A model generated the notes under the pieces. It ran no database searches and was not told the origin of the DNA. It worked only from the letters and a program-made list of their open reading frames with translations. Position numbers and translations under genes: made by a program. From Ricinus communis (taxonomy: Eukaryota; Streptophyta; Magnoliopsida; Malpighiales; Euphorbiaceae): 64,000 bases of DNA. The DNA is taken from the NCBI RefSeq assembly GCF_019578655.1, contig NC_063263.1:27961001-28025000 (forward strand), given 5' to 3'. Of this stretch, positions 23,917 through 35,525 are shown piece by piece (the first letter of the stretch is position 1; each line of letters starts with the position of its first letter).

Positions 23917-25290
23917 ACCTACAACAAGGGTTAGAAAATAAAAGAAAATATAAATTTAATGGATTTCACACACACTCCCACACGTGTTTGCTCTAAAAAA
24001 TGAAGGTGGTCACTCGTGTTTCACACAAACAATGAATACACTCACGGGTTAACCTCATACCATTCAAGCTTATTTTCAAATATTCTGATTAAATCAAATA
24101 ACACCACAAAAAAAAAAAATCTAATAATAGCCGTTGCAACACACTAGAATCAAAATTCAAACAATTAATTAAGGCAAAACCGCATATATTGAAGAAATTG
24201 CAAGTGTATAGTGTGCTTGAAAGAAAATCAGAAGTCAATGAATAAAAACTCAAAGGGAAGCAAAGGACAAGTGAAAGAAAACAGTTGGATACAAAAATTA
24301 ATGTTAAAGGAAACGATAAAAAGGTAAGAAGCAACGTGACTAGCAATAAAAAATACACAAAAACTACTTGTAATACCTTAAAACACCTAGAAAACAACTA
24401 AAGAACAAAGGACATATGAAGAACAAACCCGAAACGGCTCAAACATAAAAGAAAAGTGTTACCAAAAACACAAAATTAGCCAAAAATCCTAGTAAACTAT
24501 GGAATCTGACCTGGAGAGGGCGGGGCTAGTAAATCCAAAGGATAATGGTGTATCACCAATGATAGATCAGTTTGGTAATCAATTGCAATAACAATATTCG
24601 TTCTAGGATTGAGTATTGCCCTATGTGCGCCGAATTGCTTGAAATCTGCCCAATAACACTTGTAAGAGAGAAACAAGAAAAAGAGGGATAATAATTAGGA
24701 TTTGAATGATTAAATCTGATTTGAATGGAATATGTATGGTGTTAATCCCTTTTAAATTCGTGTTCCCTAATTATATCTCTTAAAACAACCTCAAAATCAA
24801 TCCAAACCCCCTTTAGGATCCAAACAAGATAAAAAGGGGTAATAATTAGGATTTGAATGATTAAATCTGATTATATAGTGTTAATCCCTTTCAAATTCGT
24901 GTTCCCTAATTATATCTCTTAAAACAGCCTCAAAATCAATCCAAATCCCCTTTAGATTAGGAAATCTAAGTTTTGATCTGATTTGCCAACTAATAACCCC
25001 TTAGAAATAGGAGTTCCCTTGATTTTAGCCTAGAAACACTCCACTTTACTTGCACAAATCAAAATCAGCAATCAAACACCCATTCTTCGCATTCAACAAC
25101 AAGAACTTCAAGAAAACGAACAAGATATAAGAATTTATTCAAGATTTCAGATTTCTCTTTTTCCTTTCTTTTCATTTTTTTTATTTAGAAACTGAAATCT
25201 GAAATTCAATGAATAAGAACAACAAACTAATGAAAGAACATAAAAATAAAGATAAGCAATTTGATTTGAAGAGTCCAAATTTGATACAAA
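23917..25290 (-). other. Leader of minus-strand Ty3 element
   Basis: No coding frame with domain support (a hydrophobic 102-codon frame at 24,089-24,397 is compositional). Next to the LTR the minus strand reads tttgtatcaaatttgg, a weak resemblance to the initiator-Met type primer site (tggtatcagagc). Confidence 0.35.
24685..24957. repeat. Two-unit tandem duplication, about 150 bp
   Basis: The block from ggataataattaggatttgaatg through cctcaaaatcaatccaaa occurs at about 24,685 and again at about 24,836. The second copy has a short internal deletion after taaatctgat. Confidence 0.75.
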
Positions 25291-25989
25291 TGTTATGAAC
25301 CCATATGAATAAGATTACATGAATCCATTTTCAATTACGAACCTATATAACACTAACATATAAATCCTATAGCAAATTGAACTCAAACTCTAGGATCAAC
25401 TCTAAATCAGATTATGAATGATCAATTAGGAATTAGAACTTAAAGAAGATCAAGCCTTTAAACCCTAATCCTAGCACGCCACAAAGATGGATCAAATCTT
25501 TGATAAGTGTTAAATACATTCAACAAGAATATAAGAATTCAAACAAAGTTGAATAAACAAACATCAATTTAATTATCCTCCCCATTTAATTCGGCTAAGG
25601 TTTATTTTTGTAGACTAAAACAAAACCCTAGAAGATAACTTAAACATGAAAAGACTAAAATATCCCTTTATTAGACAAAGTTCATTCTATTTTTAAGTTC
25701 ATGGACCATGGATTTCGGCCTTGCCTTGTTCTCTTTGGATTTGGACCTTCATAAGATTGTATAAGGTCCAATCTTGATGCTCTCTAATAGTTATGGACCT
25801 TGGACCTTCAAATAGATTTTCTTTGTTGGCCCATGCTTAGAAGAAGCTATTTAAGGCTTGTTGTAGCTTTTTAGCTCTAGACCTTGTGGCAAGTCCAGCC
25901 CATCATTGACAATCCTAGCCTTCTTTGTTTGTTGGTCCTCTTCATCAAGCTTATTATCTTTATGCTTTAAACTTGATCTATCTATAACA
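25291..25989 (-). repeat. LTR of minus-strand Ty3 element, 699 bp
   Basis: Ends TGTTATGAACC and CTATAACA on the plus strand, so the termini are inverted (TGTTAT/ATAACA) as required for an LTR. The left terminal ~20 bp recurs at 21,964. No obvious target duplication. Confidence 0.5.
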
Positions 25990-27559
25990 ATATATGTACT
26001 ATTCACATACAACTCTTACACCATTAAAAGAATTAAAATGAAAGAATAAATTAAAAAAATAAGTCTTGAGATGTTATGCATGCTAATAAATAAGGAGGTG
26101 GTAGACTGTTTCTCAAAATGCAAACGTGCATTGCATGTTAATGATATAAAGTGAATGATTAAATAGTATAATATTTATTAAGTGTAATATTTCTATTAAA
26201 AATAATAATAATAAATGTAAAAATTAAAAATAATAATAATAAAGTAATTTAAATTTTTAATGGCTTAAGATAATTAAATTAAATAAATAATAAAGTTAAT
26301 GTAATATTTAAGATGAGTGACATTAAAATAATAAAATAATGAGTAAGTAACGTTGGGATTATAAGGATGGATCTAGAAATATTATGAGTAAGGAATTAAT
26401 AGTAAGAAAAGTTTATAGAAGATTCTAAAAAGGAAAATGAAAAATTAAAAGGACCAAATGTGTATTTGTTAGAAAAAGTCTATCTTCTTTTTATTTGTTG
26501 AAGGTAAAGTTGGGCTTATCACTTGCCTTTCATGAAATATTTCCGGTTGATCTAGTTCAATTGGTAAGCTAGGGATAGCTGGTTTTATGTCCAAAGCTAG
26601 CTCTAGGAGAATTTCTGAACCTATTTTTTATGATTTAAGGAAGGGCAGCAAGCACTAGTAGGGAAGCAGAAGGAAAGACTTTCTTTGTTTTTTAAACCAA
26701 CTCTTGTTCATATAAGTAAAAATGTATAAAAATAAAAATAATGGTATAAATGATATTTTCTCAAGAAAGACAATAAATCATTCAATCTTTCTTGTTTCTA
26801 TTATATCTCTGCCGTTACAAATGATCAACTTTATCATAATTAATTAGGCTAAAAAAGAAATAAAGGGCAATTTAGTCACTAACACTAACCTTGTCACATG
26901 GACTCAATTTAGTCTTTTTCTAAAGTTATAGACATTTTAGTCCAAACCTTTATATATTTGGCTCAAGTTAATTCTATTTTAAAAAAGAAAATGAAAATGA
27001 GAGTTACTCTCTTGAAAATAAAAAATAATTAAAACAATATAATATTATTTAAAACTATTTTATAATTTTAGTATAATTAATTTAATTAAATAATAAATAG
27101 CTATTACTACCATTATTCTCGCCGAAACCGCTAACTGTCTCTTTCACATTAAGAAAAAAATAGTAAAAACATTGTAACAAAATTTATTTTTTTATTATGT
27201 TTTGTTTAAATATCAATATATATTCTTAATTTAAAAATTTTAATATAAAAAATTAATATTTTTTTATTTTTCATTCTATCCATTCTCTTTCTAGAAAGTG
27301 TGTAACTCTCTCTCTTATTTTTGTAAGCAATATGATTAATTTTGAGTTAAATATATAAATATTTGAGCTAAAAATTTATAAATTTAAATATAATAATTAA
27401 ATTGAACCCGAACAATAAAATTAATAGCCAAATTAAATTTTATTCTGCTAAAATATTGTAAGCAACAACAAAGCCCCCAGAGAAAAGGAGGTAACCTTCG
27501 GTGAATTACAATTGCATGCTATAGCCTTTAGAAAATGCAAAAGCATGCCCTATTGACTA

Positions 27560-27650
27560 TTCAGTTTAACCTTCAGGCAAAATGCAAGCAATAAGGTTTG
27601 ACGGTTCAGTTTAACCTTAAGGGAAAATGCAAGGTATAACGTTAGAGCAT
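27560..27650. repeat. Two-unit tandem repeat, 45 bp period
   Basis: ttcagtttaacctt begins at 27,560 and again at 27,605. Each is followed by (c/a)(a)ggnaaaatgcaag and a g(t)ata(a)ngtt-like word. Confidence 0.65.
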
Positions 27651-27720
27651 TTATAATATATTCTTTATATATGTTAAATTCTTTATTTTAAAAAATTATA
27701 TCGTAAAATGATACTTTAAT

Positions 27721-27778
27721 ACATTATGTATTCTTTAAATATTAAGTAATACATTATGTATTCTTTAAATATTAAGTA
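27721..27778. repeat. Two-unit tandem repeat, 30 bp
   Basis: The unit beginning acattatgtattcttt occurs at 27,721 and, perfectly, at 27,751. Confidence 0.85.
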
Positions 27779-28524
27779 GAAAATCAATTTAATTCTCTAC
27801 CTATAGAACCAAACTTCACTCTCTATTCTATATTTAATAAATACACTATAAAATTTTATATATTTAATTTAATTAATATTTATTATTTTTATTTTTCTAT
27901 TAATAAAAAATTACAAAAAATTAAAACTATTAGTACTCATAAAAATAAAAATAAAATATAAAAAAACTATTGAACTTAAATAAATTTTTTTACTCTATAT
28001 ATAAATATTTCTTAAAATACTTTTTATTATACAAATTATACTTTTTAAAATAAAGAACATTATAGAAAAATTATTTATCAAAGCCTAGCTTTTTGCACGC
28101 TGAGGAAGACGTTATTACAATAAGCATCTATTCTAATATGGCAGTAACAAAAATCGGATGCATCAAAATACTAATTTCACAACACCAACAGTAGAAATTC
28201 GTACTGCCTTCAGTATGGTTACTAAAAGATACATGAAATCAACAAGTCTGCTTATTATTTTCTTTTTGGAAAGAAGGGAATAGAAGAAAGCAAAACTGTT
28301 GCTCAAAACTCTAGCTGTCCAAATCTGAAAAGATAATCTAGTCTTAATACTTGTAATGTACAATCCAGTAATCGGTCCAATCTAGAACTACCTGTTAAAA
28401 GAGATTGAGAAGCAAAAAGTATTGGAGTCGTCTCTTTAATGAATGTCGTTAATGCAACAAAAGGAAGCTGAAGCAGGACTAACTGCCGTCCTAGAATATA
28501 CTTTTCATACCCGACATTAAATTG

Positions 28525-29333
28525 TTAGCTCCATCTTCTTCGATCTTCCTCTTCATCCACGGGAGTATACCACTCTGGCCGTCGCTTTGAGTGGCTCAAT
28601 CTGTAGTTCAACAATACTTCTTCATTACTTAGTGCCCTAGTAGCCACCAGGACAAGAGCCTTCAAAATGGGAATGCCAGACCCACTACCTTTTGCCTTAG
28701 ATCGAAACCAAAAGCTGCCAAATCTTCTCATATTCACTTCTTCAGAGTTGCCAAATATTATATTTGGTATATAGGTTCTCATGTTCTTCTCAGTCAATGG
28801 GAAATCATAAGGACAAATCATGACATTTGGAGCTATATCCTTGGCTGGGTGATTGGCAAAGTGAGCCAAAGCTAATGGGTTTCTTTGCTCCAGGACCTCA
28901 GCAGCAGAACCAAATTCTGTCCCTTCTAAAGGCTTACTGAGCATTTTCCACCATCGATCCACACCTTTCTCTCTAATTTGGACACTATGCCTAACATCTG
29001 GCACAAGTAATCCGTTCCAGGCTTCACGGGTTTCGCCACCAAAACCCCAAGGCTGAGCATTGATCACTGTACCATCATACCTTGTGATCAAGTACGGGTT
29101 ACAGGCATCAACTCTGGGGTATCCAGGGATATATCGATAATAAGCTGGTGCGTATATCACCCCAGGGTAGAATGCAATAACAGAGCCAACATCAGCTTCA
29201 CCATCTATGAATAAGCCTTGTCCTGCTTCCTTGTGGGGTATCTGAGATGGTTTTAAATTAAGTGTGTAGCCAATGAGACCCTTCAATCTGGATGAAACTT
29301 CTCCACTCTTCAATGGCCTTGTCTCAGTTATAG
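28525..29333 (-). CDS. SETD9-like gene, exon 4 (SET domain)
   Basis: 809 nt from the second AG of cagcacag, which is the AG that keeps frame with exon 3, to the TAA stop. It holds the entire SET domain and the C-terminal tail. The open frame extends 24 nt upstream into the intron, so an unspliced reading would wrongly start at MVFF. Confidence 0.9.
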
Positions 29334-32300
29334 CTGTGCTGAAAAACACCAATTATCAGAAGGATATTAAATCAATTGAAATAAATGGCTTGTACTCCTA
29401 TATCTGCATGAGAATTTAGAGACAAACTCCATACTGATAACACATGGCCTCAATTATTAGGTGAATAATTTATTTTGAATCAGAACTTTGCAATCTTTAG
29501 TCCAAATCATCAGAGAATGACACTGTAAGAATTTAAGATAATGGATCAGAAAGTCGAAACACAAGAGTTGGTTGTTCGCAACACTATCAGAAAGCAGTAT
29601 TGTGAATGGTGTGATACTATTATCTCAATGAACTAAGTTATATTTCAGGAAGATTTATTAGAAGTCATACAGATCTGCTTTGGCCCTAATTTTGTTTTAA
29701 GAACTGAGGAACATCATCAGGGAAAAACTTGATTCGTATGAAATTATGGCCTGGTTTGGACAAATAAAGACATCAGGGACAAAGGACAATCTGCTAGCCT
29801 CAAACTAGTGGGATTAAGAATAGAAAGCATACTTTTACGAATAGAATTGCATCATTGAAAAACAAACATACATAATTGCTGAATATCAATAAAGACATAA
29901 TTCTAAGCCTATAAAAACTCTGTCAATATGACATGAAACTTCTAATAAGAACAGATACCCCTATTTTATCAACTGCTTTACTAATGAGGACACGTGTAAA
30001 AGCAAAAAGATAAACAGACCAAAAGAATTACTAATTCCCTTACGTCATAAAATCAAAGACAAACACGTAGGGTATGAGGCACTTTTAGCGCCAGAACTAA
30101 AATTAATCGCATTAAATTCTACTCTAGTTGAATCAACTAAGCTTAGTCCCAAAACTAGATGGGATAGCTATATGGATACTTTCCCTCCATTTACCCCCAA
30201 ACTAGATAGGATCAGCTATATGGATCCTTTCCCTCAATTTACCATGATTATGGACTATGACATCAGAAAGATGTAAAACAAACTAAGTCCTCTATTACCA
30301 GGCTTTCCCAAAAATAGTTTCGGTCTACGCCTCTTCATTATTTCTTCCATCCTAATATATTATGCTCAACCTACCTAACTTAGGAATTGATTGGTCTACA
30401 CTATCTCAATATCCATCTTTAATTTGTCCTCAATATGTACCACTTCCACCATTTCCCTAATGATTAGGAACTTTTTCCATCCTTTTATGGTCAGACTTTT
30501 TTTTTTTTAATCCTGGCCTCTGCAACACTAATCTTGTGGTATGTTGAGTCTTAGCAACCTTTATTACCATACATCACAGCTGATCGTCCGCAATGCGGTA
30601 AAACTTCTTCAGCTTATTTGTGTCTTGGGTCGCATAGTATTTCAGTGGGATAGCTCCACTTCAGCCATCTTGGTTCAACATCATAGCTTACATTGTCCTA
30701 CTAGGATAATAGATCAAGATATTTGAAGTGGGTGCTGTGGGTGCTGACACACAATTTAAGTGGGCTCCATTTTCTTTTCACTTCGTCGACTATCACTAAA
30801 CTTACAATGCATGTATATGTCCTTGTTCTACAAAACCCACAAGTTGTAACCCCTTGATTCCAACATGCTTCTTCATAATCCTATCAGGATTAGGAGACTG
30901 ATCACTAACTAATCCTATTAGGATAAGGAAATTAAATTAATTACATATAGAATTAGGATAAGATTAGCGGGAGTATTTTAGGACTAGAGTTATTTTCCCA
31001 AACGTTATGGACGATATTATTAAATTTTCAAACAAGAGAGATGACAAGGATTTAAGTCCAAAATAAGACTGAGCTACAGCCTCATCAAGAATGATAATAT
31101 GATCACCGAGTACCGCGTACTAATGAAAAAGCTCTTCAGTTCGGACTTGTTTTGTCCTGCCACCCACCAAACTATTAAATGGTGAAGAAAGGAAATGCAA
31201 ATAAGGAATTTAATTATTAAGTTTTAAGATTCAAAAGATAAAAGTAATTATACAAAATCAAGTATTGCCAATCAAACTATACAGACTGCACAACAAATCC
31301 AACTCAATTAATTGACTTCCAAGTTTTTCCTATAGTTTCTGGATTCAATCAAATATTTACTACAAGTTCAATGATAAAAGGGCCACCAGTCAAATGCTTA
31401 AGCAGTAACTTGTCTCAAATAATTACAAATGTAAAAAAAATCTTTGTCTAGAAAGACTTCGCAAGAACTGTATAACAAAGTATATCTTTTTCTTATGCCT
31501 CATGTTACTTCTCCTAGAGCTTCTTGTTGGAAGTATCAAGTGCCTTAGGCCACTAGACTCTAAAAATGGTGATAACATGCCAACAAAAACAAAATTTTGC
31601 AAAAAGAGTCTATGATAGCTTCCCAAAAAGGAGATTTAAGCATGAAAGAAAAATATTTCTTCTTGAGAAATGCTATTGACATGGAAAAGAAAATGTACAG
31701 AATGGATAATGGTTATCCCACTTAGAGATTGTCTTCAGGATAGTACAAGCAACAACACTAAATCCTATTAAATTGATTAATACCTTCCCTCAAGGATGCT
31801 ACAATGAATTGATTACCACCTTGTTAAAGAAGACATTCAAACTGAACTTTCAAAAATGAAGATGGAGGAAAGGATGGATAAGATTCCATCGGATCATGGC
31901 ACTATGCAAGATGCTAAGCATCATGAGTTTGTTTTGCCATTGGAAGGTTATCCAGAAATAAGTTTAATAACAAGTTCAATTGGAGCTTTTAGGTGTTTTA
32001 AATTGCAATTGGCAGTTAAGAAGCTCAATAATGAGTAAAAAAACTAAAATTTAACAAATAGGATATAGTTCAATGCAACTTGCTGTATTATGTTTAACAT
32101 TAGCAAGCAGAAGAAGTCCCAAACTTTGATGCCTTTTCCATTTGTCACATTCAACTTCTTTTATCAAATATACCCCAACCATTTTTCTTCTAACCAAATT
32201 AGCATCATCAGTCCAAAATCCGGAAAAAAAAGTACCAAACATTATGACTTGGCACTTAGCCCATTAAAATGTGTGAAAAACTAATTAGATCTAGGTACTA

Positions 32301-35300
32301 AACCAGACTATTCTGATTGGTTCAAGAGGAAGGAGACCTTAATGCTCTCTACCCCTAGAGTGAAATTTGGAGAAAAAACAAGATAGAAAAGGAAGCTCGT
32401 TTGGGTTTCGAACTTTATCTTAACTAATATTATACTTCATAGTTCCAAAAGGCTAATCAGTATTATACTTCATAGTTCCAATGTTTTGGGCCGTTTATAT
32501 AATATATTAAAAGCAGAACACATTTCCTCAACGAGAAAAATGAAGAAAAAGAACATGAAATCTCTAATCCAATTAGGATTCAAATCCTCATCAAATTCCT
32601 AACAGAAAAAGAAGATATTATCAAAAGAAGTGATAGAATTGCACCATTTTCATTTTTCATATTATTTATTATTACGGAACTTATAAAGACACTTATTTTT
32701 ATTTTTCTAAGAGTTTTTATTTTTAATATATATTGATAGAGAATTATATTTGAGTGAATGATATTTATAAATATTTATATACAAAATTAATGTATATGTA
32801 TTTACCCCTATATTTTTTATTTTTACGTGTTTTGACATTCCCGTTTTCTATATTTTTGGAAAATATTATTTTTCCATTTCCCAATTCTATTTCCATGCCA
32901 CAGGTGGCGATTAGAGATTCCTACAATCACTTATAATATCTAGAAAACCTAAAACCCAACTAAATCACATGGTATGCACAACCAAATCACTTCTAGTTGC
33001 ACTCTTAACATATCACAACCTCTCTAATTAAATCCCTAACTCCACATGAGAGTCTATTGATCCAGCACAACAGTGCCATAAACTTGTGTAAATGTTTAGC
33101 CAAATAACAGTTAATGTAATACGTTTGATCCCTACCATTCGTGCTAATGCCTTAATTTCCCACATCTTTGCGCGCTTGCTCTAAAGAAGAAGAGGGAATA
33201 TGTCATTTGATATTCAAATTGAGAACATTCATATCCCCCCAAACTCTTGACAATCATGATTTCGTTGTCAAAAGAAGAAGAATGGAGTAATTTCATTTGA
33301 TATTCAAATTGAAAACCTTCAGATTCCATCAAGAAAAAGGAGATAAAGGGAGAGGGATTGGGTAATATCAACCACAACAGCAGGACAGTCAACTAAATTG
33401 GTTGACCATTAAGAAGGATGCCAGATGCAATTTTCAGCATATCAATAAATTTTCTGCTAATTACAAGTCAGATTGGTCAAGTTTAATATCATTAACTAGA
33501 AAAATACCTGGAAAGGCTTCCAGATAATGAACAGGTACAGTCAGGAATTTAAACTCACCAGGACAGCCAGTAGATGGAGTACTCTTCCCAACAGCGAGAC
33601 TAAGGCCACTTCGGCGAGGAACAGGATCTAATTGTGCCAGTGCTTCACCTAGCTCATTTCTTTTCATCATATCAGGAAGCAAAATTTCATCCATAGATGT
33701 GCAGAAGCTTTCAATTTGAGAATGAATGTTTTCTTGGACTTGATTCTGCTGATCAGTAACAGAAGATGTACTAGCCATCTCAATGATCTCTTCTACATCT
33801 GCATCTTCAGCATTCCTCCCCAAACGATTGTAGCTAAAGAAATTTAAAAAAGAAAATACAAAGAATTCAAGGTATTCAAAACACATTGTAGGCAACAAAA
33901 TTGGCATCCAATTGCACAATACCATAGGAAAGCTAGAGAGAAGCTATAGATGAAAGAAGGCTAGGACAATCTCCACATGACACCTCAGATTACTTCTTCA
34001 ACATTAAAAGAAAATGAATTACACAAACATGAAATTTGAGTGTAAAACCAAAATAAAATACAACTATTTTTACTTTCTTGAGTTCTGATTTTTAATTTGA
34101 ATATTTAAAAATGCAAATATTAGGGTTATTTTGGTAGTTTTTTATTTTTATTTATAAAAAACTAACAACTATTTTATGTTTTCATTTTTAATTTTGATAA
34201 AATAGTTTTTCTTTTACTCAATTTGAAATAAAAATCTTATGAATAAAAGGTAAAGAAAGAAATAGAACATGGGGAGAGAAAAAAGGAGAAAAACATAAAA
34301 TAAAAATAAAAGAGAATGTGAGGGAGAAAAAGAAGAAATAAAAACAATGAAAACAATTAATAGTGGTTTCTTAAAAAGAAGTTTTGGTTTTTAAGCAATA
34401 AGTAAAATATAAACACTTTTAACAAACACATTTTGTTTTTTCATTTGAAAAATGAAAAACATAAAACAAAAATGATAACAAACACCCCCTTACTTATTGA
34501 CCTCTGCGAGTTTGCAACAACGAAAAGAAAATTATCATCGGACATTTAGGTTATTAGGACTTATCGGTTATTATAAACTTGATAATGTCACTTCAACATT
34601 CACAATCCTCCAGTTACCGTACTACTCACATTCTTTGTTCCTCAAATATCCCTCAAATAATACTATTAGCATAGCATGTGCAATTGACCAAAATACAAGC
34701 TATATTTGAAATGATTTCAAATTGTGTTTAGCTTCATGCATTTGAATTGAAATCTTGGATTTGAAAAAAATGGATCTCAAATGAAATGGTTGACATTATT
34801 TCAAACGCTCATAGATTGGTAATTTAAACTCCTGATGACTTTGTTTCCAATTCCCACTATTACAAATCCATGCAAACAAAGGATTTGTTACAAATCCAAA
34901 TCTTAATATCCAAAGACAGTCACAGAAAGTTGAGATCCAGAGGAAGCAAATGGCAAGAAGGAGCCAGACAAAAGAATAAACTCCATAGTGCAGCCATAGA
35001 CTGACCATACAAGGTAAAAAATATGCAGGTCTTAATTATCTAGTTGATAACACTGCTATCTAAATAACAACTGAGAATTTGACACACACTGTAATTTAAC
35101 CACAACCCATGTAAAAGAAGATCTCCAGCATGGCAGCAGTTATCATGACTGGGATGCATGGGCGTATATACATCATGATACACAAGCCAATAAACTAAGA
35201 TACACAGCCTGACCTGGTATATAGGAAAAGACGGTTTATGTCTATTGCAAACTGCAGCTGCCTTGGCTCTCTGGTAAATCTGGCAAATGTAGGACTCTTT

Positions 35301-35525
35301 GCAAGAGTTTTCACAGCCTAAGATTACATCACATAATAAATAGCTCAAACCCTAAACATTGGCATCATTTGACTCCTTCACTTATACCTCAACATAAATC
35401 GTTTATCTACTTATATGTATTTGAGGTATAAGGAAAAACCCAAATAAACAAGGAGAATGATTAGGCTAAAAGGAGAGAGATCTGTTAATAATTACCTCTT
35501 GAAATTTGTTAAATAGAAAAGCCAT
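28525..35525 (-). CDS. SET-domain protein, SETD9-like, four exons (405 aa)
   Basis: Exons on the minus strand: 35,525-35,496; 35,317-35,214; 33,833-33,559; 29,333-28,525. All three introns are GT-AG, phases agree, and lengths sum to 1,218 nt, giving 405 residues plus stop. The protein starts [10 protein letters not shown] and ends in an acidic/arginine tail EEEDRRRWS. The SET domain covers about residues 171-383: AGQGLF (173-178), FYPG (191-194), [12 protein letters not shown] (288-299, equivalent to the NH(S) cofactor-binding motif) and the closing LLNYRLS (377-383). Family knowledge: order and spacing match animal SETD9, a putative lysine methyltransferase of poorly known substrate. The plant role is unknown. 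No signal peptide or membrane segment. Residues 60-137 are acidic, perhaps helical. The start is the first ATG, with a normal donor 30 nt later. A duplicated dead copy of exons 1-2 lies at 58.5-59.2 kb. Intact as far as read. Confidence 0.88.
30130..30700 (-). pseudogene. LINE (non-LTR) reverse transcriptase C-terminal remnant
   Basis: Same strand as the host gene. In shifting frames the minus strand reads [14 protein letters not shown], then KKFYRIA, a damaged 'RPAMMYG' segment, [17 protein letters not shown] and [10 protein letters not shown]. These words, in this order, match the C-terminal region of plant LINE-type RT proteins (usual forms KFYRTAIRPAMLYG, HKMSVAEMRML, WRERIHVADP). The last word is duplicated in tandem (about 30,150 and 30,200). 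Many stops; inactive. Confidence 0.65.
32428..32480. repeat. Two-unit tandem repeat, 33 bp period, in intron 3
   Basis: tattatacttcatagttcca at 32,428 and 32,461. Confidence 0.8.
33185..33320. repeat. Two-unit repeat, about 90 bp period, in intron 3
   Basis: catttgatattcaaattga occurs at 33,204 and 33,294. Each copy is preceded by an aagaagaag tract and followed by an(a)acnttca sequence. Confidence 0.65.
33559..33833 (-). CDS. SETD9-like gene, exon 3
   Basis: 275 nt between the acceptor tttctttag and donor gtgagttt. It completes the split Ser, then [15 protein letters not shown]. The rest is a polar, glutamine-rich region ending in STGCP and one base of a split Ala codon. Confidence 0.85.
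33834..35213 (-). other. Intron 2 of SETD9-like gene, 1.4 kb
   Basis: Donor gtcagg (35,213) and acceptor ttctttag. The part from about 34,585 rightwards is the source or partner of the duplicated DNA at 38,446-38,866 and 58,544 onwards. No gene inside. Confidence 0.75.
35214..35317 (-). CDS. SETD9-like gene, exon 2
   Basis: 104 nt after an ag acceptor. It encodes [13 protein letters not shown], a basic stretch, and INRLFLYT, then two bases of a split Ser codon before gtcagg. Intron 2 is 1,380 bp. Confidence 0.85.
35496..35525 (-). CDS. SETD9-like gene, exon 1
   Basis: Ten codons, [10 protein letters not shown], phase 0, followed by the donor gtaatt. Intron 1 is 178 bp. Confidence 0.85.

Larger units (their letters stand above)
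21964..25989 (-). mobile_element. Ty3/gypsy element, minus strand, pol and most of 3' LTR lost
   Basis: Reading leftwards: LTR (25,989-25,291), a leader of about 1.4 kb, gag, CCHC knuckle, protease, then a short linker. At 21,964-21,990 the LTR terminal sequence tgttatgaacctatatgaat reappears. That is the same end as the LTR at 25,291, which I take as the stub of the 3' LTR. RT and integrase are absent. Gag is of the same family as the partial element at 63.2-64.0 kb. Confidence 0.6.
25990..28160. other. Gene-free AT-rich intergenic region
   Basis: No supported gene on either strand. A tRNA-like A-box word (tagttcaattgg, about 26,548) suggests a SINE head, but no matching B box is seen. Two local tandem duplications lie at 27,560 and 27,721. 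Confidence 0.35.
29334..33558 (-). other. Intron 3 of SETD9-like gene, 4.2 kb
   Basis: Donor gtgagt at 33,558 and acceptor cag at 29,334. Contains a LINE remnant (30,130-30,700) and two small tandem duplications. The other open frames inside it (for example 31,856-32,038) have no domain support. Confidence 0.75.

Noticed and set aside
26535..26640. tRNA-derived SINE head or tRNA gene (A-box word tagttcaattgg)
   Set aside because: No B box at the right distance, no cloverleaf, no poly-A/T tail with flanking repeats.
31856..32038. 60-codon plus-strand frame inside intron 3
   Set aside because: Antisense within an intron, no recognisable domain, average intron composition.
33461..33925. 154-codon frame read as one exon of the SETD9-like gene
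   Set aside because: Only 33,559-33,833 lies between proper splice sites and in phase. The hydrophobic start and the tail after STGCP are intron sequence.
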